64,000 bases of DNA, taken from the NCBI GenBank assembly GCA_021773035.1, contig JAJFKU010000001.1:124001-188000 (forward strand). Reading direction: 5' to 3'. A program made the translations under genes and the position numbers. The stretch comes from Woeseiaceae bacterium (GTDB taxonomy: Bacteria; Pseudomonadota; Gammaproteobacteria; Steroidobacterales; Woeseiaceae). Below, piece after piece: positions 8,027-14,954 of this stretch (position 1 is its first letter; every line of letters begins with the position of its first letter). Below the pieces are notes generated by a model. The model did no database searches. It saw only the letters and a program-made list of their open reading frames with translations, and had not been told where the DNA came from.

Positions 8027-10486
8027 ATGTTGTCGATGTTTTATGTGGGTTCATCATGCGCAAGAAGCGTGACTATCGCCGGGCCGCTGCTAGCCGCGTT
8101 GATGCTGCTTGCTTCGCCGCTCGTCGCGGCTTCGTCACTCGAGTTTTTCGGCAACGGTTCTAATGACATCGACCGCGTCAAGATCAGAATTGACGATGAA
8201 TCAAACAGTAATCCCGGCCCGCCGGCCGATATCGGGAACGAGGACTTTAGCATTGAGTTCTGGTTGAAGCCCGGTAGTAACAATACCGAAGGCTCTATCG
8301 GCTGTGGTGCGAATTACAACTGGATCCTCGGCAATATTATTTTCGATCGTGACCGGTTCAACCAGACTCGCGCCTTTGGTGTTTCGTTGGGTGCCGGGCG
8401 CGTGGTCTTTGGGGTCAAGAACAGCGCGGACCAGAACCGGACGATTTGCGGTTCGACGGACCTGCGTGACGGATCATGGCACCATGTTGCGGTTCAACGG
8501 CGTCGCAGCGACGGATTTCTCTCTTTGTATGTTGATGGTTCACTGGAGGCGTCCGCCGATGGGCCGGACGGCGATATCTCGTATCCCGACGATGGCGTGC
8601 CCGGAAACTTTTGCAATGGCTCCTGTAATTTCAGCGATCCGTTCATCGTTATCGGTGCTGAGAAACACGACGTAGCTGCCGCCTACTTCGGCCTGGTCGA
8701 TGAGCTTCGGTTATCGAATACACTGCGATACAACGCCAGCTTCACCCCGAGCCAGCAGCCGTTTGCGGCGGATGGCAGCACCGTGGGTCTGTATCATTTC
8801 GATGAAGGTGCCGGGAACGTAATCAACGACAGCTCTAATGGCGCAATGAGTCCGGGGCAGCGGCGATTTGGTGGAAGTCCGGCCGGACCCGCGTGGGTCT
8901 CGGACTCACCCATAGTCGCCGGCGGGAGCCCCGGGACTCTGCAATTTTCCGCTTCAGATTATAACGTCGGCGAAGGTGACGGCAGTCAAACGATAGCGGT
9001 AACGCGCACTGGCGGCAGTGCTGGAGCGGTTACTGTGGACTATGCGACCGCGGACAGTTCAGCGACATCCGGGTCGGACTATTCGGCGACGAATGGCGCG
9101 CTGAGTTGGCTGGACAATGATGCCGCAGCGAAGTCCTTTGCAGTTAGCATCGTGGACGACGGCGACAGTGAAAGCGATGAGACAATCGATCTTTTGCTGA
9201 CAAACGCGACCGGTGGCGCAACGCTTGCGGGGCGAACCACCGCAGTTTTGACCATTAGCGACAATGATGCCCTGACGCCCGGGCAGGTTCAGCTCTCAGC
9301 TTCGAACTACTCGGTTGCCGAAGACGCTGGACCGCTTGCCATACAGGTAAGTCGCACTGGCGGCAGTGATGGCGCAGTCTCCGTTTCGTACAATACTGGC
9401 GGAGGAACCGCAACATCCGGCTCCGATTACCAGCAGGCGTCCGGAACCCTCAGTTGGGGAGATGGGGTCGGCGGCACCCAGTCATTCGACCTGACAGTCA
9501 TAGATGACACCGACGTAGAGGGCAATGAGACGATCGACATTTCGCTCGGTGCTGTGACCGGCGGAGCGGCACTCGGTAGTCCGTCAACAGCGACAGTGAC
9601 GATCAGTGACAACGACGTATCGCCGGTTGGTTCGGTTGCCTTTTCGGCAAGCGGCTATTCAGTGGCAGAAGACGGTTCAAGTATACAGGTCACTGTAAAC
9701 AGAAGCGGCGGTAGCGCTGGCGCGGTTTCGATCGACTACGCGACAGCGAATGGCACCGCGACGGCTGGATCGGACTATCAGCCTGCCAATGGTGTGCTTT
9801 CCTGGGCCGATGGTGAGGGCGGCGCAAAGAGCTTTGGCGTAACCGTAACGGACGACAGCGATGATGAGGCAAACGAGACCGTATCGTTAAGCCTCAGTAA
9901 CCCTGTCGGCGGTGTTGTACTTGGCAGCCCGTCCGCTGCTACGTTGACGATCAATGACAACGACGGATCACCGATTGGTTCGGTTGCCTTTTCAGCTGGC
10001 GCTTATTCAGTGGCAGAAGATGGCTCAAGCGTACAGATCACCGTTAACAGAAGCGGCGGTAGCGGTGGTGCGGTTTCGATCGACTACGCGACAGCCAATG
10101 GCACTGCGACGGCAGGTTCGGACTACCAGGCGGCCAATGGCGTGCTTTCCTGGGCCGATGGTGAGGGCGGCGCGAAGAGCTTTGGCGTAACCGTAACGGA
10201 CGACAGCAATGATGAGGCAAACGAGACCGTATCGTTAAGCCTCAGTAATCCTGTCGGCGGCGTTGCGCTTGGCAGTCCGTCCGCTGCTACGCTGACGATC
10301 AATGACAACGACACAACAACACCCCCACCCCCACCTCCGGTGGCAGAATCTGGCGGCGGTGGAGTAAGTGGATCGCTATGGCTCAGCGTATTGCTGGCGC
10401 TTGCTCTCTGGACGTGGAGATCAGGTCCGGCTGGATCGAGCCTCGTCTCGAATCTGCTTGACCATCAACGCTATAGAAAGAATTAG
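8027..10486 (+). CDS. Secreted LamG/Calx-beta repeat protein with GlyGly-CTERM-like tail
   Basis: An 819-residue exported protein. It has a signal peptide (residues 1-37, ending LLASPLVAAS) and a LamG/concanavalin-like domain (about 40-245, DFSIEFWLKPG and WHHVAVQRR). Four Calx-beta repeats follow at about 303-414, 419-531, 535-646 and 651-762, each with YSVAED...GSDY...LSW and ending ISDND or INDND. After a proline run, SGGGGVSGSLWLSVLLALAL followed by WTWR resembles a GlyGly-CTERM sorting signal, normally processed by rhombosortase. A 21-residue tail after the hydrophobic segment is longer than usual. Calx-beta and LamG domains suggest a Ca2+-dependent surface adhesin or glycan-binding protein. 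The start could also be the ATG at 8036. The last 66 bp overlap a convergent small gene. Confidence 0.85.
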   Translation: MLSMFYVGSSCARSVTIAGPLLAALMLLASPLVAASSLEFFGNGSNDIDRVKIRIDDESNSNPGPPADIGNEDFSIEFWLKPGSNNTEGSIGCGANYNWILGNIIFDRDRFNQTRAFGVSLGAGRVVFGVKNSADQNRTICGSTDLRDGSWHHVAVQRRRSDGFLSLYVDGSLEASADGPDGDISYPDDGVPGNFCNGSCNFSDPFIVIGAEKHDVAAAYFGLVDELRLSNTLRYNASFTPSQQPFAADGSTVGLYHFDEGAGNVINDSSNGAMSPGQRRFGGSPAGPAWVSDSPIVAGGSPGTLQFSASDYNVGEGDGSQTIAVTRTGGSAGAVTVDYATADSSATSGSDYSATNGALSWLDNDAAAKSFAVSIVDDGDSESDETIDLLLTNATGGATLAGRTTAVLTISDNDALTPGQVQLSASNYSVAEDAGPLAIQVSRTGGSDGAVSVSYNTGGGTATSGSDYQQASGTLSWGDGVGGTQSFDLTVIDDTDVEGNETIDISLGAVTGGAALGSPSTATVTISDNDVSPVGSVAFSASGYSVAEDGSSIQVTVNRSGGSAGAVSIDYATANGTATAGSDYQPANGVLSWADGEGGAKSFGVTVTDDSDDEANETVSLSLSNPVGGVVLGSPSAATLTINDNDGSPIGSVAFSAGAYSVAEDGSSVQITVNRSGGSGGAVSIDYATANGTATAGSDYQAANGVLSWADGEGGAKSFGVTVTDDSNDEANETVSLSLSNPVGGVALGSPSAATLTINDNDTTTPPPPPPVAESGGGGVSGSLWLSVLLALALWTWRSGPAGSSLVSNLLDHQRYRKN
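9627..10310 (+). repeat. Near-identical tandem duplication of a Calx-beta repeat (348-bp period)
   Basis: Two consecutive copies, about 9627-9974 and 9975-10310, differ at only scattered positions. Their offset is 348 bp, exactly 116 codons. The two earlier Calx-beta repeats of the same gene (from about 8935 and 9284) are much more diverged. This points to a recent in-frame duplication or gene conversion that lengthens the stalk. Confidence 0.9.
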
Positions 10487-10651
10487 CAATACTGCGCCGA
10501 TTTCGAGTATGCGGGATGGTGCGTAGTTTCGTGCCATGAGGCTGTGTCCAAGCAACTGGACGAACCCTTCGACGAATGCGAGAAGTATGGCGAATGCTCC
10601 AACGGCAAGCGTTGAGCGGGTTAACAGGCTCTCAATCGATTTGATGTTCAT
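10421..10651 (-). CDS. Small two-helix membrane protein, unknown
   Basis: A 76-residue product starting at ATG MNIKSIESLL. Two hydrophobic segments (about residues 14-34, LAVGAFAILLAFVEGFVQLL, and 47-65, ILEIGAVLLILSIALMV) are separated by a short polar loop, and a charged tail RDEARSSRT follows. AGGAAG lies about 15 bases upstream of the ATG. It converges on, and overlaps by 66 bp, the end of the Calx-beta gene. I do not recognise a family. The clear two-TM pattern and charge distribution make it more credible than a shadow frame, but expression is unproven. Confidence 0.5.
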   Translation of the reverse strand: MNIKSIESLLTRSTLAVGAFAILLAFVEGFVQLLGHSLMARNYAPSRILEIGAVLLILSIALMVKQIRDEARSSRT

Positions 10652-10800
10652 AATAGGGGCGGCTTCCTGACAGGATTCATAGTACGACATAATATACTGC
10701 CGGGGCGGGCGGCGTGTGGACTGTCGGCATTTTTTACATCGCGCACTCCGGGCGACTGAAAATTGCGTGGAACCGTTTGAAATCACTGGCTTTAGTATAG

Positions 10801-10817
10801 TTGGCGCGGATTTTGCT
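10801..10817 (+). promoter_or_regulatory. Sigma-54 (RpoN) -24/-12 promoter
   Basis: TTGGCGCGGATTTTGCT matches YTGGCACGN4TTGCW with one change in the -24 block. GG and GC are separated by exactly 10 bases. It lies about 118 bp before the ATG of the Tat-like exported protein at 10935. A PrsR-type sigma-54 activator is encoded at 21523. Confidence 0.7.
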
Positions 10818-10934
10818 TTATATATCAGTGCATGGGACTGTCCTGTTACCTGGGAGCGTGCAGTAGCGCACCGGTAGATCGTCCCATATCTTGCGAAAAC
10901 TGCTTGGGATGCTGGAATGTCACGGAAGGAACGA

Positions 10935-11417
10935 ATGGACAACATGGAACAGGCTAAGAGCGACACCAAACAGCCGCAGAAGATGAGTCGGCGCACGATG
11001 TTGCGGAATGTGGCTGTTGGGGCGCCAGCCGTTTTGACTCTGCACAGTGGCGCTGCTTTAGCCCGTTCGAGCAACATGGTCGGCGCCGCGCCCGCTGGTA
11101 CCCGGGATATGGATGGCAACGCGCTTTGCCTGGATACAAGAACGGCAAAAATCGACTATAACGCCTACCAGGTTGATCTTGGCGAACCCGCTCGGGGCAG
11201 GGTTAATGTACTGTCGGATCGCGCGTACTACTCGAGGAAGTCACGATTTTCGCGGCCTCGAAGTGCGGACATGGTCTGCAAAAGAGGTGGGACTTATTAT
11301 TATCGAGACGATGGATGGCACGAGGTGAACCTGCCAAGAAATGGCGTAATCGTCTCTGCAACTGCAATGGTATCGGTAAGCCTTCGTGGTGGCATTCAGT
11401 TCAACAGGATAGCCTGA
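10935..11417 (+). CDS. Exported protein with twin-arginine-like leader, HPr-rel-A neighbourhood
   Basis: A 160-residue protein. The chosen ATG (MDNMEQAK) follows GGAAGGA by 4 bases; an in-frame ATG at 10917 is the alternative. The leader MSRRTMLRNVAVGAPAVLTL ending SGAALARS looks like a Tat signal (RR followed by a moderately hydrophobic stretch). The mature part is short, basic and Tyr/Arg-rich (RAYYSRKSRFSRPRSADM, TYYYRDDGW) with two Cys, and it lacks a PEP-CTERM or GlyGly-CTERM tail. I recognise no domain. It is preceded by a sigma-54 promoter and followed by PqqD-like, HprK-like and nucleotidyltransferase-like genes, which makes it a candidate substrate of that trio (inference). Confidence 0.75.
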   Translation: MDNMEQAKSDTKQPQKMSRRTMLRNVAVGAPAVLTLHSGAALARSSNMVGAAPAGTRDMDGNALCLDTRTAKIDYNAYQVDLGEPARGRVNVLSDRAYYSRKSRFSRPRSADMVCKRGGTYYYRDDGWHEVNLPRNGVIVSATAMVSVSLRGGIQFNRIA

Positions 11418-11559
11418 CCCGCTCATTCCCGTCCTTCTAAAATTCCGCCGCTTTGCCCAAATGAAAGCAAGGCAGGCTGCTCGCGAAAACATCCGAATTT
11501 TCGGCCGGACACACCTGTGTTATAAGGACGACTGTCCCAGGTCGAGGTCTACTTAGCAC

Positions 11560-11877
11560 GTGCCTAATCAATCTCAGGAAAGTGTTGTGCTGTGGCATCG
11601 CCGCAATGCGGAAGACTGCGCGTGGGCCGAGTATGGGGACGAGTGCATCGTCTATCACAGGCCCTCCGGAATGACGCATTTGCTAAATGGTGTGAGCGTC
11701 CGTCTGTTGGCCGATTTTTTGCTGGAGCCGAAAGACACAGACGAGATTGCCGGCTTTTTCATGCCCGGTAACGAGGATGTCGTTGCGGAGGAATTCCGTG
11801 CGCAGTTCCTCGATGTTCTTGCCAGGCTTGAGTACTTCGGACTCGTCGAAAGTGAGTTCTGCTCCAGAGATGTCTAG
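11560..11877 (+). CDS. PqqD-family protein, HPr-rel-A system
   Basis: A 105-residue protein from a GTG start. It has the PqqD / RiPP-recognition-element fold pattern: an N-terminal strand (AWAEYGDECIVYHRPSG), THLLNGVSVRLLADFL matching 'h.lN..a..il..l', and a C-terminal helical segment FLDVLARLEYFGLVE. PqqD relatives bind leader peptides and present them to modifying enzymes. Pairing with an HprK-related kinase (8-bp overlap) and an NTP_transf_5-type gene is the HPr-rel-A arrangement (TIGR04353/TIGR04352), whose biochemical role is not established. Its peptide partner may be the exported protein at 10935. Confidence 0.82.
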   Translation: MPNQSQESVVLWHRRNAEDCAWAEYGDECIVYHRPSGMTHLLNGVSVRLLADFLLEPKDTDEIAGFFMPGNEDVVAEEFRAQFLDVLARLEYFGLVESEFCSRDV

Positions 11878-12799
11878 CTGCCGCGTAAGAGATATCGGTG
11901 AGACTGAATTCACCCGCCAATTGGCGGGCGATGGCATCGGCATACGGATAGGCCCTTTCAACGCACATATCCGGATGCCCGTGGCCGGAACCGGAGCGAT
12001 TCTGTACCGATACTACTCAGCGTTTCCGATAGTCGGCGATGACGAGATCTATAGTTTTCGGGTCCGGGTAGATCCGGTACGGACTTTTCCACGGTTGCAC
12101 CGACGCATGGTTCGATTCAGTGTTGATGGTCAGGTACCGCACGAAGATTTACCCATTGAGCAGGCTGTCGCGGTGTTGGAATGGGGCATCAACCTCGTTA
12201 TTGCGCTAAGGTCGCACGCCTATTTGATGCTGCACACCGCAGTTATCGAACGGAATGGCAAAGTGTTGCTGATGCCGGCGGCTCCGGGATTTGGGAAGAC
12301 GACTCTTTGTGCCGCGCTCGCGTATCGCGGATGGCGTCTGCTGTCTGACGAATTTGGACTAGTTCGCCCGGACGGACTGGATTTCGTACCAATTCCGCGG
12401 CCAATGGCGTTAAAGAACGAGTCTATTGGCGTGATCAAGCGCTATCTTTCAGAGGCCTTTGTCGGTCCCTCTATTCCGGGAACTCGCAAAGGAACGGTTG
12501 CCCACGTCGCTCCACCAATGGACAGCGTTGAAAGCCAAAACATCAAAGCTCCCGCTGCCTGGGTTATTTTTCCACGCTGGGTTGAGGGAGTTTCACTTGA
12601 GCTTGATGAACTCCCCCGTGCTGATGGTTTCATGAAGCTGGCCATGAATGCGTTCAACTACGAGCTGCTCGGCGAGGCCGGGTTCAGGACGATCAGAGGA
12701 ATTGTGGATCGAGCCGACTGCTACAAGCTGGTCTATTCTGACCTCGACGAGGCTGTCGACACCCTTACTGAGCTAGTGGACCGCAATGCCGCCGGATGA
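11870..12799 (+). CDS. HprK-related kinase A
   Basis: A 309-residue protein. The ATG MSSCRVRDIG lies 8 bp inside the PqqD-like gene; a longer frame opens at 11747 but lies entirely in that gene. A P-loop AAPGFGKTTLCAALAYRGWR (about residues 137-156) and LLSDEFGLV, like the HPr kinase 'l.DD...i' motif, place it in the HprK/PckA-like kinase family. Canonical HPr kinases phosphorylate Ser46 of HPr, but no HPr gene is nearby. Related HprK-like enzymes in lasso peptide clusters phosphorylate a C-terminal Ser of the precursor, so a peptide or protein substrate is reasonable. It overlaps the next gene by 14 bp. Confidence 0.85.
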   Translation: MSSCRVRDIGETEFTRQLAGDGIGIRIGPFNAHIRMPVAGTGAILYRYYSAFPIVGDDEIYSFRVRVDPVRTFPRLHRRMVRFSVDGQVPHEDLPIEQAVAVLEWGINLVIALRSHAYLMLHTAVIERNGKVLLMPAAPGFGKTTLCAALAYRGWRLLSDEFGLVRPDGLDFVPIPRPMALKNESIGVIKRYLSEAFVGPSIPGTRKGTVAHVAPPMDSVESQNIKAPAAWVIFPRWVEGVSLELDELPRADGFMKLAMNAFNYELLGEAGFRTIRGIVDRADCYKLVYSDLDEAVDTLTELVDRNAAG

Positions 12800-13919
12800 C
12801 TTCAACTTGTCGCAAACCGTAAGGCAGCTGTTGGTATTGGCATTGCGGCAGCCCTCTGCCGTAGTGGATCTTGGCAACAAGGATATCGACCTGCTTATTC
12901 GGTTGGCTCGTCAATCGCGTTTGCATGGGCGCATAGCCGCGGAGCTTAAGAAGGCCGGCGTTTTTGGCAGGCTGGACCAGGTTGCGCGCGACCAATTCGA
13001 GAGCGCCTTGCGCATGGCCGAGGCGCGAGACTCTGTCGCGCGCTGGGAGTTGGACAGAATTGACTGGGCCCTGGAAGACGGCCCGACCGTTACCATCGTT
13101 TGCCTCAAGGGTATTGCGTACTCCTTGCTCGGGCTTCCCAATACCCCGGGCCGGATTTTCGCAGATGTTGATTTTCTCGTCGCCGAGGAAGACCTCGATA
13201 CAATTGAGCAGGCCCTCAATAGCCGAGGTTGGATGACGCAACAGCTTAGCCCCTACGATGACAATTACTATCGGCGGTGGACCCATGAGCTGCCGCCGCT
13301 TGTCCACATCGAGCGCGATGTCGAGATTGACCTGCATCACAACATTGTGCCGCGAACTGCGCGTTTGAATCCGCAATCGTCGATGCTGATTGAGAGCGCC
13401 ATGCCGATCGAGAATAGCCGCTATCTTGTGCCCTGCGAGAGCGACATGGTTCTTCACGCCGCCACTCACCTGATGTTCGATAGCGATCTTGCCGACAAGC
13501 TGAGGGACTTGCTGGACATTGCTGACCTGGTCGAGTTTTTTGCACAGGGAGATGATCAGTTCTGGAATAGCTTGCTCGATCGTGCCCAGGAACTCGACCT
13601 TACCCGGCCTACATTCTATGCGTTGCGTTATGCGAGCATGATTCTGGCCAGCGACGTGCCCGCTGTTGCCGTCGAGCGAGCCAGCAAGTGGGGCCCACCG
13701 GCGCCGCTGCGCTGGCTGATGGACCACCTTGTAATGCGGACGATTCTCCCACCACATCCTGACCAGAAGACGACGTATGTTGCGTTCTGTCGTTTGCTGC
13801 TCTACATGCGCTCCCATTGGCTGCGCATGCCGCCCTGGTTACTCGTGTACCACCTGACCGTCAAGTTCTTCATGCGGAGGTTCCCGCAAGGTAAAAATAC
13901 AGATGATCAGGCAGAATAA
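12786..13919 (+). CDS. Nucleotidyltransferase-family protein (NTP_transf_5-like)
   Basis: A 377-residue protein, coupled by a 14-bp overlap to the HprK-related kinase gene. The core LKGIAYSLLGLPNTPGRIFA followed by DVDFLV gives the 'lKG..l......pg.R...DiDlLv' signature of the NTP_transf_5 family. DLHHNI supplies a further acidic strand (about residue 180). The rest is alpha-helical and ends in a basic Trp-rich segment (HWLRMPPWLLVYHLTV). Homologous nucleotidyltransferases occur in lasso peptide clusters next to HprK-like kinases. Here it completes a PqqD-kinase-nucleotidyltransferase trio. The reaction and substrate are unknown. Confidence 0.8.
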   Translation: MPPDDFNLSQTVRQLLVLALRQPSAVVDLGNKDIDLLIRLARQSRLHGRIAAELKKAGVFGRLDQVARDQFESALRMAEARDSVARWELDRIDWALEDGPTVTIVCLKGIAYSLLGLPNTPGRIFADVDFLVAEEDLDTIEQALNSRGWMTQQLSPYDDNYYRRWTHELPPLVHIERDVEIDLHHNIVPRTARLNPQSSMLIESAMPIENSRYLVPCESDMVLHAATHLMFDSDLADKLRDLLDIADLVEFFAQGDDQFWNSLLDRAQELDLTRPTFYALRYASMILASDVPAVAVERASKWGPPAPLRWLMDHLVMRTILPPHPDQKTTYVAFCRLLLYMRSHWLRMPPWLLVYHLTVKFFMRRFPQGKNTDDQAE

Positions 13920-13922
13920 CGG

Positions 13923-14387
13923 TTACTGTGCCGACTGCAGGTAGTTCTGCACGCCCAGCTTCTCAACCAGCCCAAGCTGCGTTTCCAGCCAATCCACATG
14001 TTCTTCTTCTGACACCAGGATGGCGTCAAACAGGTCGCGGCTGACGTAATCCTTGTGGTTCTCGCAGTACGCAATCCCCGCCTTCAGGTCGGGCAGGGCA
14101 TCGAGTTCCATATCGAGATCACACTGAAGAATCTCGGGTACGTCTTCTCCAATCCGGAGCTTTCCGAGATTTTGCAGGTTGGGTAAACCCTCCAGAAACA
14201 GGATTCGTTCTATGAGCTGATCCGCATGTTTCATTTCGTCAATCGATTCCCCATGCTCGTAGTCGGCCAGCTTGTTGAGCCCCCAGTCCTTGAGCATTCG
14301 GGAATGCAGAAAGTACTGATTAATGGCCGTAAGCTCATTCTTCAGGACTTTGTTAAGGTGTTCGATGACTGTGGCGTCGCCTTTCAT
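13923..14387 (-). CDS. bfr: Bacterioferritin
   Basis: A 154-residue bacterioferritin starting at [17 protein letters not shown] precedes the ATG, and the 11 extra upstream codons are unlikely. All diiron ferroxidase ligands are present (Glu18 in [11 protein letters not shown], Glu51 and His54 in SIDEMKHAD, Glu94, Glu127 and His130 in [10 protein letters not shown]). Met52, the axial ligand of the inter-subunit haem, is also conserved. It forms 24-mer iron storage shells, oxidises Fe2+ and stores a ferric core. Its release partner Bfd is encoded just upstream on the same strand but behind its own terminator, so bfr probably has its own promoter in 14388-14565. Confidence 0.97.
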   Translation of the reverse strand: MKGDATVIEHLNKVLKNELTAINQYFLHSRMLKDWGLNKLADYEHGESIDEMKHADQLIERILFLEGLPNLQNLGKLRIGEDVPEILQCDLDMELDALPDLKAGIAYCENHKDYVSRDLFDAILVSEEEHVDWLETQLGLVEKLGVQNYLQSAQ

Positions 14388-14565
14388 GTTGGAACTCCGA
14401 TCTGATTGGTATTGAGGCAAAGGCGTCCATCATAACGTCTATGCCGTGGTAAACAAGATGGTGCATGAGTGTCGCGCAGTTCATGCTTTCAGCGATGATC
14501 TATCTCAGGAAAAACACATACGGCAAATCAGCACGTTGTTGGAAACGCGCTATTTCGCTGCAATG

Positions 14566-14592
14566 AAAAAGCCCCGGGACGCGGGGCTTTTT
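14566..14592 (-). terminator. Rho-independent terminator downstream of bfd
   Basis: A hairpin with arms GCCCCG (14571-14576) and CGGGGC (14582-14587) and a 5-nt loop, flanked by an A run on one side and a T run on the other. It can act in both directions. On the minus strand it follows the bfd stop codon by about 24 bp. Confidence 0.88.
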
Positions 14593-14615
14593 TTGGAATC
14601 GGGATTGCAGGATAA

Positions 14616-14825
14616 CTAGGCGGTCGCGGGCTGGTACCTGATCGGCTCAAAGCGGCCTTTTTCGCGTCGCTTCTCACCCAGTATCTCCGACGCCATCTCC
14701 TTGCAGGAGCCACAACCGGCTGCAACGCCCAGTTCGCGCTGCAGGCCCCAGAGGTCCTCGACCCCCGACTCCGCCGCTTTGCGAATTTGTTTGTCGGTCA
14801 CCGCATTGCAGATACATACATACAT
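14616..14825 (-). CDS. bfd: Bacterioferritin-associated ferredoxin
   Basis: A 69-residue [2Fe-2S] protein starting at MYVCICNAVTD. The BFD-fold cysteines are all present: C-x-C in VCICNAV and C-x2-C in GCGSCKE. Bfd binds bacterioferritin and reduces its ferric core so that iron can be mobilised under starvation. The Fur-box-like sequence 15-33 bp upstream of the ATG predicts iron-repressed expression, as known for bfd in other proteobacteria. The C-terminus (KGRFEPIRYQPATA) is a variable tail. Confidence 0.95.
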   Translation of the reverse strand: MYVCICNAVTDKQIRKAAESGVEDLWGLQRELGVAAGCGSCKEMASEILGEKRREKGRFEPIRYQPATA

Positions 14826-14839
14826 GACACAATTCAAAC

Positions 14840-14858
14840 GCAAATGAGAATGATTGTC
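14840..14858 (-). promoter_or_regulatory. Fur box upstream of bfd
   Basis: GCAAATGAGAATGATTGTC matches 14 of 19 bases of GATAATGATAATCATTATC by eye. It shares the 14-mer AAATGAGAATGATT with the site before the FecA-like receptor at 21318. Confidence 0.8.
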
Positions 14859-14903
14859 AATACCATTACGGGCGAAGTGTGACGGCGGTGGTGCGGCGGC
14901 GGC

Positions 14904-14931
14904 AAAAAGACCCGCCGCGGCGGGTCTTTTT
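14904..14931 (-). terminator. Rho-independent terminator
   Basis: A perfect 14-bp inverted repeat with no loop beyond the turn: AAAAAGACCCGCCG followed by its complement, ending in T5. It lies 24 bp beyond the stop of the minus-strand beta-propeller gene and also insulates the bfd promoter region. Confidence 0.88.
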
Positions 14932-14954
14932 AACAGAATATCAAGGACTTGCGG

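Noticed and set aside
10935..11417. PEP-CTERM substrate
   Set aside because: The C-terminus (GGIQFNRIA) has no PEP motif, hydrophobic helix or basic tail.
12765..13817. 350-codon frame opposite the nucleotidyltransferase-like gene
   Set aside because: The plus-strand protein has a clear family motif and overlaps its upstream partner in operon style. The antisense product is Gln/Arg-rich without motifs.
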